From Saprospiraceae bacterium (lineage in GTDB: Bacteria; Bacteroidota; Bacteroidia; Chitinophagales; Saprospiraceae): a DNA stretch of 64,000 bases. The notes below the pieces were generated by a model, which was not told the DNA's origin, did not search any database, and saw only the letters and a program-made list of their open reading frames with translations. The DNA is taken from NCBI GenBank assembly GCA_016710265.1, contig JADJJL010000003.1, forward strand, positions 263,001-327,000, in the 5' to 3' direction. Shown here one piece after another: positions 47,407 through 54,524 of this stretch. Position numbers and translations under genes: made by a program. The stretch's first letter is position 1; every line of letters begins with the position of its first letter.

Positions 47407-48525
47407 GTGAAAAATCATTTGGAGATTTATTTAGACGGGAAGCGTTTTTTTTACAACCACACCGGACTTGGCAACTACAGTCGATGGCTGGTGCAATCTT
47501 ACCATCAGGAATTTCCGGAAGATCAATTGGTATTATTAAAACCGGGAAAGAAGAAAAGCGAATATTCATTATGGTTGGAAAATACAGATATCAAAACTTT
47601 GAGCTATCCATCGATGGCCGGATTGGCACGGTCTTTGGTTTCGGCAGAATGGATTCCCGATAAAACCATTTATCATGGCCTCAGCGCTGAGATCCCCTTA
47701 AACATAAAGCAAAAGTCCAGAAATGCATTGATCACTGTTCACGATGTTATATTTAAGGTCAGGCCGCGAGATTATCGATGGCATGATCGGATGATGTATG
47801 ATTTAAAATTGAAGTTTGCATTGGACAGAATTCCGCAAGTGGTTGTAATTAGTCAGAAAACCAAACAAGATCTCATAGAGTACTACAAAGTGCCTGAGGA
47901 AAAAATCAGCGTCATTTATCAAAACTGTGATGCTATATTTTATCAATGTGAAAATCCTTCGGATGTAAATTCAATTTCGCTATTTGAGAATTTACCATCT
48001 GTATTTTGGATATGTGTGGGAAGTTTTAATCCCAGAAAAAATCAAGGAAGTATTTTGGCTGCTTATCTGAATTTACCTGAGGATCTAAGAATTCCGGTAT
48101 TGATGATTGGTGGAGGAAGCGATAAAAGTGCATTTAGGGAAAAAGTAGAACAAAGTGGATTGGGTAAGTGGTTTATTTTTCCGGATAAAATATCCAATGC
48201 ACAATTGGCAGTTTTGTATAAAAAATCCATTGGACTTATTTATCCATCCTTGTATGAAGGTTTTGGTATTCCGGCAGTGGAGGCATTGGCTTGTGGAGTT
48301 CCGGTGATTGCGCACGAGGGCACGGCGGTAGAGGAAGCGGCGGGAGAAGGAGGATTGTTTGTAAATACCTTGATTGCCGATCAATTGGCGGATGCAATGA
48401 TGAGAATTCAAGAATCAGATAGCTTGCGAAAGGCCCTAATTACAAAAGGATTGGAGCATATTAAAACATTTGATGTGAAAAAAAATATGATTTTGCAAAA
48501 AAATGTTTACGAAAAAATCGGATAA
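47407..48525 (+). CDS. GT4-type glycosyltransferase
   Basis: 372 residues from the likely GTG start 47407, which is 16 nt after the EF-G stop; longer TTG starts inside the EF-G gene are improbable. It has the two-Rossmann GT-B layout: NHTGLGNYSRWLV at the N-terminus and, in the donor-binding domain, YPSLYEGFGIPAVEALACGVPVIA followed by EAAGEGGLFVN, the E-x7-E signature of family 4. It probably adds a sugar from a nucleotide donor to a surface glycan. It may be co-transcribed with the EF-G paralogue. Confidence 0.88.
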   Translation: MKNHLEIYLDGKRFFYNHTGLGNYSRWLVQSYHQEFPEDQLVLLKPGKKKSEYSLWLENTDIKTLSYPSMAGLARSLVSAEWIPDKTIYHGLSAEIPLNIKQKSRNALITVHDVIFKVRPRDYRWHDRMMYDLKLKFALDRIPQVVVISQKTKQDLIEYYKVPEEKISVIYQNCDAIFYQCENPSDVNSISLFENLPSVFWICVGSFNPRKNQGSILAAYLNLPEDLRIPVLMIGGGSDKSAFREKVEQSGLGKWFIFPDKISNAQLAVLYKKSIGLIYPSLYEGFGIPAVEALACGVPVIAHEGTAVEEAAGEGGLFVNTLIADQLADAMMRIQESDSLRKALITKGLEHIKTFDVKKNMILQKNVYEKIG

Positions 48526-48563
48526 AATTCTTTAGTATAAATTGATTTACAGAATAATATACA

Positions 48564-48701
48564 ATGAGAATCTTGTATACAAATAAAAAAAATACAATTT
48601 TTTTCGAATTGGTATGGTTTTTACATATACCTAAGCGTATTACAACCTTAATTTTAGGTTTCATTCTCATTCATTCTCCGGCGTTAAATGAAAGTATTTA
48701 A
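48564..48701 (+). CDS. Possible 45-residue small membrane protein
   Basis: ATG 48564 opens a 45-codon frame with a central hydrophobic stretch (TTLILGFILIHSP) and stops inside the terminator hairpin. Coding potential is unproven; it could equally be the untranslated 3' end of the glycosyltransferase transcript. Confidence 0.25.
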   Translation: MRILYTNKKNTIFFELVWFLHIPKRITTLILGFILIHSPALNESI

Positions 48702-48706
48702 CGCCG
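48679..48706 (+). terminator. Intrinsic terminator
   Basis: Perfect 11-bp arms CGGCGTTAAAT and ATTTAACGCCG around the loop GAAAGT, followed by TTTTTATTTT. It ends the transcript from the EF-G/glycosyltransferase genes. Confidence 0.88.
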
Positions 48707-48767
48707 TTTTTATTTTAGGGCAATTTTAATCTAGAATGTACATTAGTATTTCTTAAATCATCCCAAC

Positions 48768-49220
48768 ATGAAAAGCACAACCAAGTGGAAAATAAAAATG
48801 GAAAAACCTTTGGCTCCTGAAATCAAAGAAGGACCCGAAGCGTGGAATAAAAATTACGGTGGCACAAAAATGCTCATTCCAACACCAAGATTGATAGAAT
48901 CCATTTTATTTCAAATCCCAAAAGGAAAAATTAAAACACTTAGCGCGCTGCGGGAAGAAATGGCAGAAGAATGTGGAGCAGATTATGCATGTCCACTTAC
49001 GACAGGAATATTTCTAAGAATTTGTGCAGAATACGCAGAGGAATTTATCGCAGAAGGCCAAAAGAAAATTCCACCTTATTGGAGAGTGGTGCGTGACGAT
49101 GGGAGTTTGATGGAAAAATTTCCGGGTGGACCTGAGAAGCAAGCTGCAAAATTATCAGAGGAAGGACATCAGTTACAATGGATCGGTAAGAAGATCAAAA
49201 AGCGAGCGGTGGTTATTTAA
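48768..49220 (+). CDS. MGMT-family protein (alkyltransferase-like), acceptor Cys absent
   Basis: 150 residues. The C-terminal part matches the DNA-binding winged-helix domain of O6-methylguanine-DNA methyltransferase: IPKGKIKTLSALREEMA, then PPYWRVVRDDGSLMEKFPGG. In active MGMT this motif is PCHRV; here Tyr-Trp replace Cys-His, so the acceptor cysteine is missing, as in alkyltransferase-like (ATL) proteins that carry a Trp. An N-terminal extension of about 40 residues is lysine-rich and not part of the domain. It may flag alkylated DNA for nucleotide excision repair, by analogy with ATL. Confidence 0.75.
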   Translation: MKSTTKWKIKMEKPLAPEIKEGPEAWNKNYGGTKMLIPTPRLIESILFQIPKGKIKTLSALREEMAEECGADYACPLTTGIFLRICAEYAEEFIAEGQKKIPPYWRVVRDDGSLMEKFPGGPEKQAAKLSEEGHQLQWIGKKIKKRAVVI

Positions 49221-49254
49221 AATTACTTATTCGAGTAAAATACAATTTCTAAAA

Positions 49255-49412
49255 AAGTACTTCCCAATCCCTTTATTCCGCTGCGCGTCATAAAGTGCTT
49301 ACGAATTACTTTTTAAAGGTATCGAAGATTCGAAAGCACGATGCTGAGTTTACGAAGATTCGTAAGCACAACGCTGAGTTTACGAAGCGTTGGGATTGGG
49401 AAGCTTCGTAAA
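49255..49412 (+). repeat. REP module, left copy (158 bp)
   Basis: It begins AAGTACTTCCCAATCCC and ends in the hairpin TTTACGAAGC-N14-GCTTCGTAAA (49379-49412), whose loop holds GGGATTGGGAA, the complement of the module's first segment. Between them are two copies of a 30-bp unit starting CGAAGATTCG. The right copy, at 50463-50620, has the same length and order. Confidence 0.85.
49379..49412 (+). repeat. Hairpin with G-rich loop (REP-type stem)
   Basis: The perfect 10-bp stem TTTACGAAGC/GCTTCGTAAA has a 14-nt loop GTTGGGATTGGGAA. The same structure occurs at 50587-50620. It is the likely recognition hairpin for the adjacent RAYT enzyme. Confidence 0.7.
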
Positions 49413-49543
49413 AGTAACTCAGTTTATGAAGAAGAGAGATTGGGAAGCCTATTAAAACGCATGTGATTCTGAATCTTCGTAAAACGAATTAGAAAGCTTA
49501 GATAATTTGGGTTTAAAATTTATTATTTTAAGTTTAGTTTTGA

Positions 49544-49551
49544 TATCTTTG
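49544..49551 (+). promoter_or_regulatory. -7 box (TATCTTTG) abutting the RAYT start codon
   Basis: TATCTTTG ends 4 nt before ATG 49556, so a transcript from it would be leaderless or nearly so. The same octamer precedes kup and the toxin-antitoxin operon. Confidence 0.6.
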
Positions 49552-49555
49552 TATT

Positions 49556-50215
49556 ATGAAAGTTAATTATTTTCATCAGTACGAGTCCAATAATTATTAT
49601 CATATTTATAACCATGCCTGTGGGGATAAAAATTTATTTATTGATCATTTGGACTATTTGGATTTTATGGCGAAATTTCAAAAATATTTTTCCTATGTCT
49701 TTGATATATATGCCTACTGTTTAATGCCAAATCATTTTCATTTTCTAGTTAAAGTTAAAGTGGAAGATAATATTAAGGGAAAAATTATAAAAGAACCTGA
49801 CTCTGTTGCTAAGGAAAATTATTTGAGTGGAAGCTCTGAACTTAATGCATTTATCGAGGATCAATACCGAAGATTTTTTAGCGCATACTCGATTAAGTAC
49901 AATAAAAAGCACAAAACATCTGGACGATTATTTTTGAATCGACATAAGAGAATTATTTTAAATCCTGAATACAGATTAAAATATATGCTTTGTTATATTC
50001 ATCATAATCCGATTCATCATAAGTTTCGAAGAAAATATGGAGAATGGACATATTGTTCATATCAGGAATATTTGGCAAGTAATGAAAACTATATTTCAAA
50101 GTTAAATGATTTTGGTGGCTTGGATTATTTTTTAAAAATTCATGAATCCTTTCAAATTGATAAGAGTAACGAAATTATAAATATTGATATAAATCAAGAT
50201 CTCTATAGTTTATAG
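49556..50215 (+). CDS. REP-associated tyrosine transposase (RAYT), Y1/HUH family
   Basis: 219 residues. The IS200-like Y1 transposase fold shows YHIYNHACGDKNLF at the start, the HUH metal motif in YCLMPNHFHFLVKV, and a central tyrosine region (RRFFSAYSIKYNKKHKTSGRLF, whose catalytic Tyr is not assigned with certainty), then CYIHHNPIHHKFRRKYGEW. Such enzymes nick and join single-stranded REP hairpins and are found as single chromosomal copies. The gene lies between two direct 158-bp REP modules, and related repeats occur elsewhere in the window, as expected for a RAYT and its repeats. No IS ends of IS200/IS605 type are seen. Confidence 0.9.
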   Translation: MKVNYFHQYESNNYYHIYNHACGDKNLFIDHLDYLDFMAKFQKYFSYVFDIYAYCLMPNHFHFLVKVKVEDNIKGKIIKEPDSVAKENYLSGSSELNAFIEDQYRRFFSAYSIKYNKKHKTSGRLFLNRHKRIILNPEYRLKYMLCYIHHNPIHHKFRRKYGEWTYCSYQEYLASNENYISKLNDFGGLDYFLKIHESFQIDKSNEIINIDINQDLYSL

Positions 50216-50220
50216 AATAA

Positions 50221-50520
50221 AAAAGTACTTCCCCATCAAATTATTCTGCCTCGCGTCGTAAAGCGCTTACGAATTTCTAAAAAAGTACTTCCCAATCCCT
50301 GTATTCCGCCTTGCGTCATAAAGCGCTTACGAATTTCTAAAAAAGTACTTCCCAATCCCTGTATTCCGCCTTGCGTCATAAAGCGCTTACGAATTTCTAA
50401 AAAAGTACTTCCCAATCCCTGTATTCCGCCTTGCGTCATAAAGCGCTTACGAATTTCTAAAAAAGTACTTCCCAATCCCTTCATTGCGCTTTGCTTCATT
50501 TCGGGCTTACGAATTACTTT
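50221..50520 (-). repeat. 60-bp tandem array of REP units (five copies)
   Basis: Five units of exactly 60 bp follow the RAYT stop. Units at 50281, 50341 and 50401 are identical; the first and last are diverged. Each contains two 8-bp palindromes, AAGTACTT and AAGCGCTT, and the CCCAATCCC core. The array has no spacers, and the repetitive frame across it is not a gene. Confidence 0.92.
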
Positions 50521-50620
50521 TTAGAAATGTCGAAGATTCGTAATCACAACGCTAAGTTTACGAAGATTCGTAAGCACTACGCTGAGTTTACGAAGCGTAG
50601 GGATTGGGAAGCTTCGTAAA
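50463..50620 (+). repeat. REP module, right copy (158 bp)
   Basis: It has the same length and layout as the left copy, 1208 bp away, in direct orientation. It contains two 30-bp units (50531, 50561) and the hairpin TTTACGAAGC-N14-GCTTCGTAAA at 50587-50620. Its first 58 bp are also the last unit of the tandem array. One further GGGATTGGGAAG lies at 50627-50638. Confidence 0.85.
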
Positions 50621-50665
50621 CAGAAAGGGATTGGGAAGTTTAGATAATAAAAGAAAAAATTATTT

Positions 50666-51796
50666 TTATTCACCAAATGCTTCCATGCTGATCCGATCAC
50701 ACAGGAGTTTTCCCGAATGGCTGAGAAAATAAGCATCTTTGTTTCTTAAGAGATGGCCAGAGGCAAAATAGCTTTCCATCACTTTTTGAGCTATTGGAAA
50801 ATAATCGGGAAATCTTGATTGCAATTCCTGAGTAGAAATTCCTTCTTTCCTGCGCAGTTGGAGCATGATGTATTCGTTGTAATGGTCTTTTGAGCTAAGA
50901 ATTTCTTCTTCGTAGTAAGGAAGATTCTCTTGCACAGATTTTGCATAAAGCATATTGTTGGCGATATTCCATCGTCTCTTGTGACCATCGAATGAATGAG
51001 CGGCGGGCCCAAATCCAAAATAGCTCTGCCCTTTCCAATAACTGCTGTTGTGTCTGGAGCGATGCCCCGGTAAAGCAAAATTTGAAATTTCATAATCCTC
51101 ATAATGATGAACTGCCAGATGTTCCAACATAAGCAACATCTGTCTCGATGTGTCTTCTTCTGACACGACGACCGATTTCATGCGGTTTACCTGATGGTGT
51201 AGCACAGTTTTTGGTTCAACCGTCAATGCATAACAAGACAAATGGGGCACTCCAAAATCAATGAGCGTATCCAAATTACGGATCCAGTCTTCATCGCTGC
51301 TTTGAGGTAAACCGTAAATTAGATCACATGAAAAATTACGAATACCAGATTGGCTGATTAGTTCGAGAGACTGTAGGGCTTCCGCTGCGTTGTGAGGCCT
51401 GTTCATCCATTTGAGTACAAGATCATCCAAGGATTGAATTCCGAGGCTTAAACGATTGATCCCAAGGCTTTGCCACTCATCCAGTCGGATACGGTTTACA
51501 TCATCCGGATTGGCTTCAAGGGTAATTTCCACATCATCGGACAAGTGATAATTCTTTTTGATCAGATTGAAGATTGTTTCAAGTTCGGTGGTATTCAAAA
51601 TGCTGGGTGTTCCGCCACCAAAGTAGATGGAATCTAGGCGATGTTCCAATGCTTCTTCTTTTCTTTGGATGATCTCAGTATGGATGGCTCCCATAACTGC
51701 GTCTTTGGTTTCCATGCGGGTGGAGAAATGAAAATTACAATAGCTACATTTGCGTTTACAAAAGGGTATGTGTAGATATATTCCGGCTTTCTTCAT
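50666..51796 (-). CDS. hemW: HemW, radical SAM haem chaperone
   Basis: 376 residues from ATG 51796. The radical SAM cluster motif CKRKCSYCNFHF (C-x3-C-x2-C) follows YLHIPF, and the family segments SIYFGGGTPSIL, GINRLSLGIQSLDD, FSCDLIYGLPQSS and YEISNFA are all present. HemW proteins bind haem for insertion into respiratory enzymes; they were often mislabelled coproporphyrinogen oxidase (HemN). HemN would need about 450 residues and further motifs. The first 22 codons lie inside a 137-bp repeat whose second copy is at 52660. Confidence 0.93.
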   Translation of the reverse strand: MKKAGIYLHIPFCKRKCSYCNFHFSTRMETKDAVMGAIHTEIIQRKEEALEHRLDSIYFGGGTPSILNTTELETIFNLIKKNYHLSDDVEITLEANPDDVNRIRLDEWQSLGINRLSLGIQSLDDLVLKWMNRPHNAAEALQSLELISQSGIRNFSCDLIYGLPQSSDEDWIRNLDTLIDFGVPHLSCYALTVEPKTVLHHQVNRMKSVVVSEEDTSRQMLLMLEHLAVHHYEDYEISNFALPGHRSRHNSSYWKGQSYFGFGPAAHSFDGHKRRWNIANNMLYAKSVQENLPYYEEEILSSKDHYNEYIMLQLRRKEGISTQELQSRFPDYFPIAQKVMESYFASGHLLRNKDAYFLSHSGKLLCDRISMEAFGE

Positions 51797-51865
51797 GGTG
51801 GCAAAAGCCAAAATTAAGTACTTGTTCTGGAGTGCCTTGGTTTTTTTATGGAGTCTTCAAACTTT
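51729..51865. repeat. 137-bp direct repeat, left copy
   Basis: It is identical base for base to 52660-52796 (offset 931). It holds the first 22 codons of hemW on the minus strand and, on the plus strand, a copy of the signal-peptide start of the Omp85-like gene (ATG 51795), which runs into a stop after 44 codons. Confidence 0.93.
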
Positions 51866-51915
51866 GGTGTGTCAAAATGATGGAAAAAGGCCATTCACTA
51901 TCCTTAATTTGTACT

Positions 51916-52242
51916 TTATGGAATGATGTCAAATATTTCTGAGAGCTCTTTATCAGAAATTGAATTTTTTTCCGACTTATCATAGATAGAGCATAGGTAG
52001 ATTTCTTCTTTATTAAATTTTACATAGGTCACCACTCTTGCACCAGCAGACTTACCTCTGCCTTTTGAATCAATAGAAAGTCGAATTTTATAAAAATTAT
52101 TTCCTGGAGGAGTTCCCAAGTCTGGTTCAATGTTTAATTTTTCAGCCAGAAACTTCAATTCTATTTTAAGGGATGGATATTTTTTACCCAATCGTTTGGC
52201 TTGTTTGTCGAATATTGGAATAGTATAAACACTAAAGATCAT
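51916..52242 (-). CDS. RelE/ParE-type toxin
   Basis: 108 residues. The compact toxin fold is suggested by the N-terminal helix FDKQAKRLGKKYPSLKIEL followed by the strands YKIRLSIDSKGRGKSAGARVVTY and IYLCSIYDKSEK, as in RelE/HigB-like mRNA interferases; basic residues K and R are present in the expected strand. The gene overlaps the antitoxin stop by 11 nt, the normal layout of type II modules with the antitoxin first. Target and activity are not proven. Confidence 0.8.
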   Translation of the reverse strand: MIFSVYTIPIFDKQAKRLGKKYPSLKIELKFLAEKLNIEPDLGTPPGNNFYKIRLSIDSKGRGKSAGARVVTYVKFNKEEIYLCSIYDKSEKNSISDKELSEIFDIIP

Positions 52243-52465
52243 CTAAAAGCTCTTTTACGGGTCTGGCCTTTAATTTGTTTTGTTCGATGAATTTTAATTC
52301 ATGAACAGCTTGCTTTAATTCTACCAAAATTTGGTCTTTGGATGTTTCTTCAAACTCCATTTCTTCCAATTCCTTATATTGTTTTTTAAGTTTCTCCCAC
52401 TCGTTGATGGGTATATAAACGCCAGTTGCCTCTCCTTTGCTGTCCTGAATGATCTGTATTCTCAT
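52232..52465 (-). CDS. Antitoxin of the RelE/ParE-like module
   Basis: 77 residues. An N-terminal beta-strand segment (RIQIIQDSKGEATGVYIPINEWEKLKKQY) is followed by a charged helical tail that should wrap the toxin. Similar short antitoxins precede RelE-type toxins in Bacteroidota. It overlaps the toxin gene by 11 nt. A TATCTTTG promoter lies upstream on the minus strand, with an imperfect TTGT/ACAA repeat next to it that could be an autoregulatory operator. Confidence 0.78.
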   Translation of the reverse strand: MRIQIIQDSKGEATGVYIPINEWEKLKKQYKELEEMEFEETSKDQILVELKQAVHELKFIEQNKLKARPVKELLDDL

Positions 52466-52505
52466 GCTTAATGAATTAGTTCAGGTTTTACCCCGGTCCA
52501 AAATA

Positions 52506-52523
52506 TTGTATATAACAAAGATA
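52506..52523 (-). promoter_or_regulatory. Promoter -7 box and possible operator of the toxin-antitoxin operon
   Basis: TATCTTTG (52516-52523, minus strand) fits TAnnTTTG about 50 nt before the antitoxin ATG. TTGTATATAACAA (52506-52518) is a short inverted repeat overlapping it. Confidence 0.5.
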
Positions 52524-52659
52524 GCATAAATTAATGAAAACGACCCCGCCGTGTATTTAGATAAGAAGTTTTAATTTAAAATTAAATTCGTTCATTTTTG
52601 TATCAGAAAGGATCAATAAACTTAGGAATAGGGCTTCTCATCTGATTTCCAATCTCTCC

Positions 52660-52796
52660 TGAAAATTACAATAGCTACATTTGCGTTTACAAAAGGGTAT
52701 GTGTAGATATATTCCGGCTTTCTTCATGGTGGCAAAAGCCAAAATTAAGTACTTGTTCTGGAGTGCCTTGGTTTTTTTATGGAGTCTTCAAACTTT
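52660..52796. repeat. 137-bp direct repeat, right copy
   Basis: It is identical to 51729-51865. On the minus strand it keeps a 22-codon remnant of hemW with the CxxxCxxC motif that soon stops; on the plus strand it holds the intact start (ATG 52726) of the Omp85-like gene. Confidence 0.93.
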
Positions 52797-54483
52797 ACTA
52801 GCTCAAAATGAATTGCTCGTCTTAGCCCATATCACCCAAGAAAACCAACAACAACAGGTCCAGGAATGGAACAAAATGGACAGTGTCGCTTTGGTTCGAT
52901 ACGCTGAAAAACAAGTCTCGGATTGGAAAAGAAAAGCTTATCTCCTGGCTAATTTAGATTCTATTGTAAAGGATTCAGCCGCCTACCGAATTTATTTGCA
53001 CAAGGGAAAAGCATTTAAACACATTGACTTTAGATCTGATCCAAACACATTGCCCAATATCGTTTTTACCTCAGATCCGATGCTCTGGCAATCCTGGGCT
53101 GAAGAAAAAATAAGAGAGGACGCCAATCATGGATTTCCATTTAGCAGGATAGAATTAATTCATCCGGAAATTAAAGGAGATAGCCTGATAGCACAAATCG
53201 AATATGTGCAGGGACCGCCTATTTTATTTGGACCCATCGAACAGAGGAAAAATAAATTACTCAATAGAAAATACCTCGAGCGCTTGATGGCTTATAAAAT
53301 GGGAAGACCCTACAATGAATCCATCATTCGTGAATTTGAGCAAGACATTTCGAGACTTAGTTTTGTAAGCTCCGAATATCCTCCATTGGTCCATTTTCTC
53401 GGTGATCAGGCGCTGCTGTGGGTTTACCTCGTCAAAAAACCAGCCAACCGTGTGGAAGCATTGTTGGGATTAAATTCCACGGGTTTAGGCGCTTCCAGAG
53501 AGTATAGAATCACGGGTGAGGCCAATATTGATCTTTGGAATTCTTTTAAAATAGGGGAGAGACTTCACATCCGTTATGAAAATCTTCAAGAGAATTCACC
53601 TCGTTTGACCCTGCTGACGGATTTCCCTTACCTACCTTATATTCCGTTGGGGTGGAGAATGCAATTTGATTTGATCAAATTTAAAGAAGATTACATCAGT
53701 CAGTTTTTTCGGACAGGAATCAAACAAAGAATTGGAAAATACCAGGAACTTGTTTTGGAGTTTCAGTACAACAGATCATACCTTCTAAATGTCGATACGC
53801 TTTACATCCGCAACAATCAAAAACTGCCACAAAGTTTGGATTTCAATTTTGTATCCTACGGGATTTCATATAATTTAAATCAACTGAACAATTTACTTTC
53901 TCCAACCAAAGGAATGCTGTTGCAAACTTCCTTTTTGTTTGGTAATAAAAATTTTGAAAAAAATAGCAAGATCCTACAATACGATACACCGGAGCAATTA
54001 TTGTCCTTACAATATGACAGCATCAATGCATCTAAACTACAAATGAATGCGGAATTTAAAATTGGATTTTATCAATCTTTGTCGAAAAGGCAGGTCTTAA
54101 AAATAGCACAACAATCCTTTTACATTTACACCGAAGGAAAAATTTTGGCAAATGAACTCTATAGGATGGGGGGCTTTAAAAATTTGAGGGGTTTTGACGA
54201 TGATTTTTTCTTGTCGAGCGCTTATTTTTTGAATACCCTGGAATACCGTTTTCTCTTGGATAAATTTAGCTTCTTGTATTTATTTTTGGATTATTCGCGA
54301 ATGCAGGTGATCAGCCAAAATCAAATACTCCCTTGGGCCAATTATTGGGGAATGGGGACGGGAATACAATTAAAAACCGGTGCTGGCATCTTCACCCTTG
54401 CGTTTGCAGTGGGAAAGCGCCCCGGAGATGGATTTGACTGGTCGGGAGCAAAAGTCCATTTCGGCTATGTTAATCTTTTTTAA
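52726..54483 (+). CDS. Omp85/BamA-like outer membrane protein
   Basis: 585 residues from ATG 52726, which lies in the direct repeat. The signal peptide (KYLFWSALVFLWSLQTLLAQ) is followed by POTRA-like sequence (about 130-240) and a beta-barrel from about 260, with barrel strands such as LGLNSTGLGASREYRITGE, and FGNKNFEKN and GGFKNLRGFDDD, the last matching the Omp85 RGF motif. The protein ends in an aromatic residue (VHFGYVNLF). It probably inserts or transports proteins in the outer membrane. It is shorter than BamA (about 800), closer to single-POTRA members. Confidence 0.85.
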   Translation: MVAKAKIKYLFWSALVFLWSLQTLLAQNELLVLAHITQENQQQQVQEWNKMDSVALVRYAEKQVSDWKRKAYLLANLDSIVKDSAAYRIYLHKGKAFKHIDFRSDPNTLPNIVFTSDPMLWQSWAEEKIREDANHGFPFSRIELIHPEIKGDSLIAQIEYVQGPPILFGPIEQRKNKLLNRKYLERLMAYKMGRPYNESIIREFEQDISRLSFVSSEYPPLVHFLGDQALLWVYLVKKPANRVEALLGLNSTGLGASREYRITGEANIDLWNSFKIGERLHIRYENLQENSPRLTLLTDFPYLPYIPLGWRMQFDLIKFKEDYISQFFRTGIKQRIGKYQELVLEFQYNRSYLLNVDTLYIRNNQKLPQSLDFNFVSYGISYNLNQLNNLLSPTKGMLLQTSFLFGNKNFEKNSKILQYDTPEQLLSLQYDSINASKLQMNAEFKIGFYQSLSKRQVLKIAQQSFYIYTEGKILANELYRMGGFKNLRGFDDDFFLSSAYFLNTLEYRFLLDKFSFLYLFLDYSRMQVISQNQILPWANYWGMGTGIQLKTGAGIFTLAFAVGKRPGDGFDWSGAKVHFGYVNLF

Positions 54484-54524
54484 TCCATGCGCTTCAGTTT
54501 GTTTGGGTGTATTAGCTTTGCAGG

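Larger units (their letters stand above)
49221..49555. other. Intergenic region: left REP module and RAYT promoter
   Basis: It carries the left 158-bp REP module (49255-49412), further degenerate copies of AGATTGGGAAGC to 49447, and a -7 box directly before the RAYT start. Confidence 0.75.

Noticed and set aside
50236..50499. Repetitive 87-codon frame on the minus strand
   Set aside because: It exists only because the 60-bp period is a multiple of three; there is no start context and the DNA is the REP array.
50221..50520. CRISPR array
   Set aside because: Units are contiguous 60-bp repeats with no unique spacers, and no cas genes occur. They match the REP family instead.
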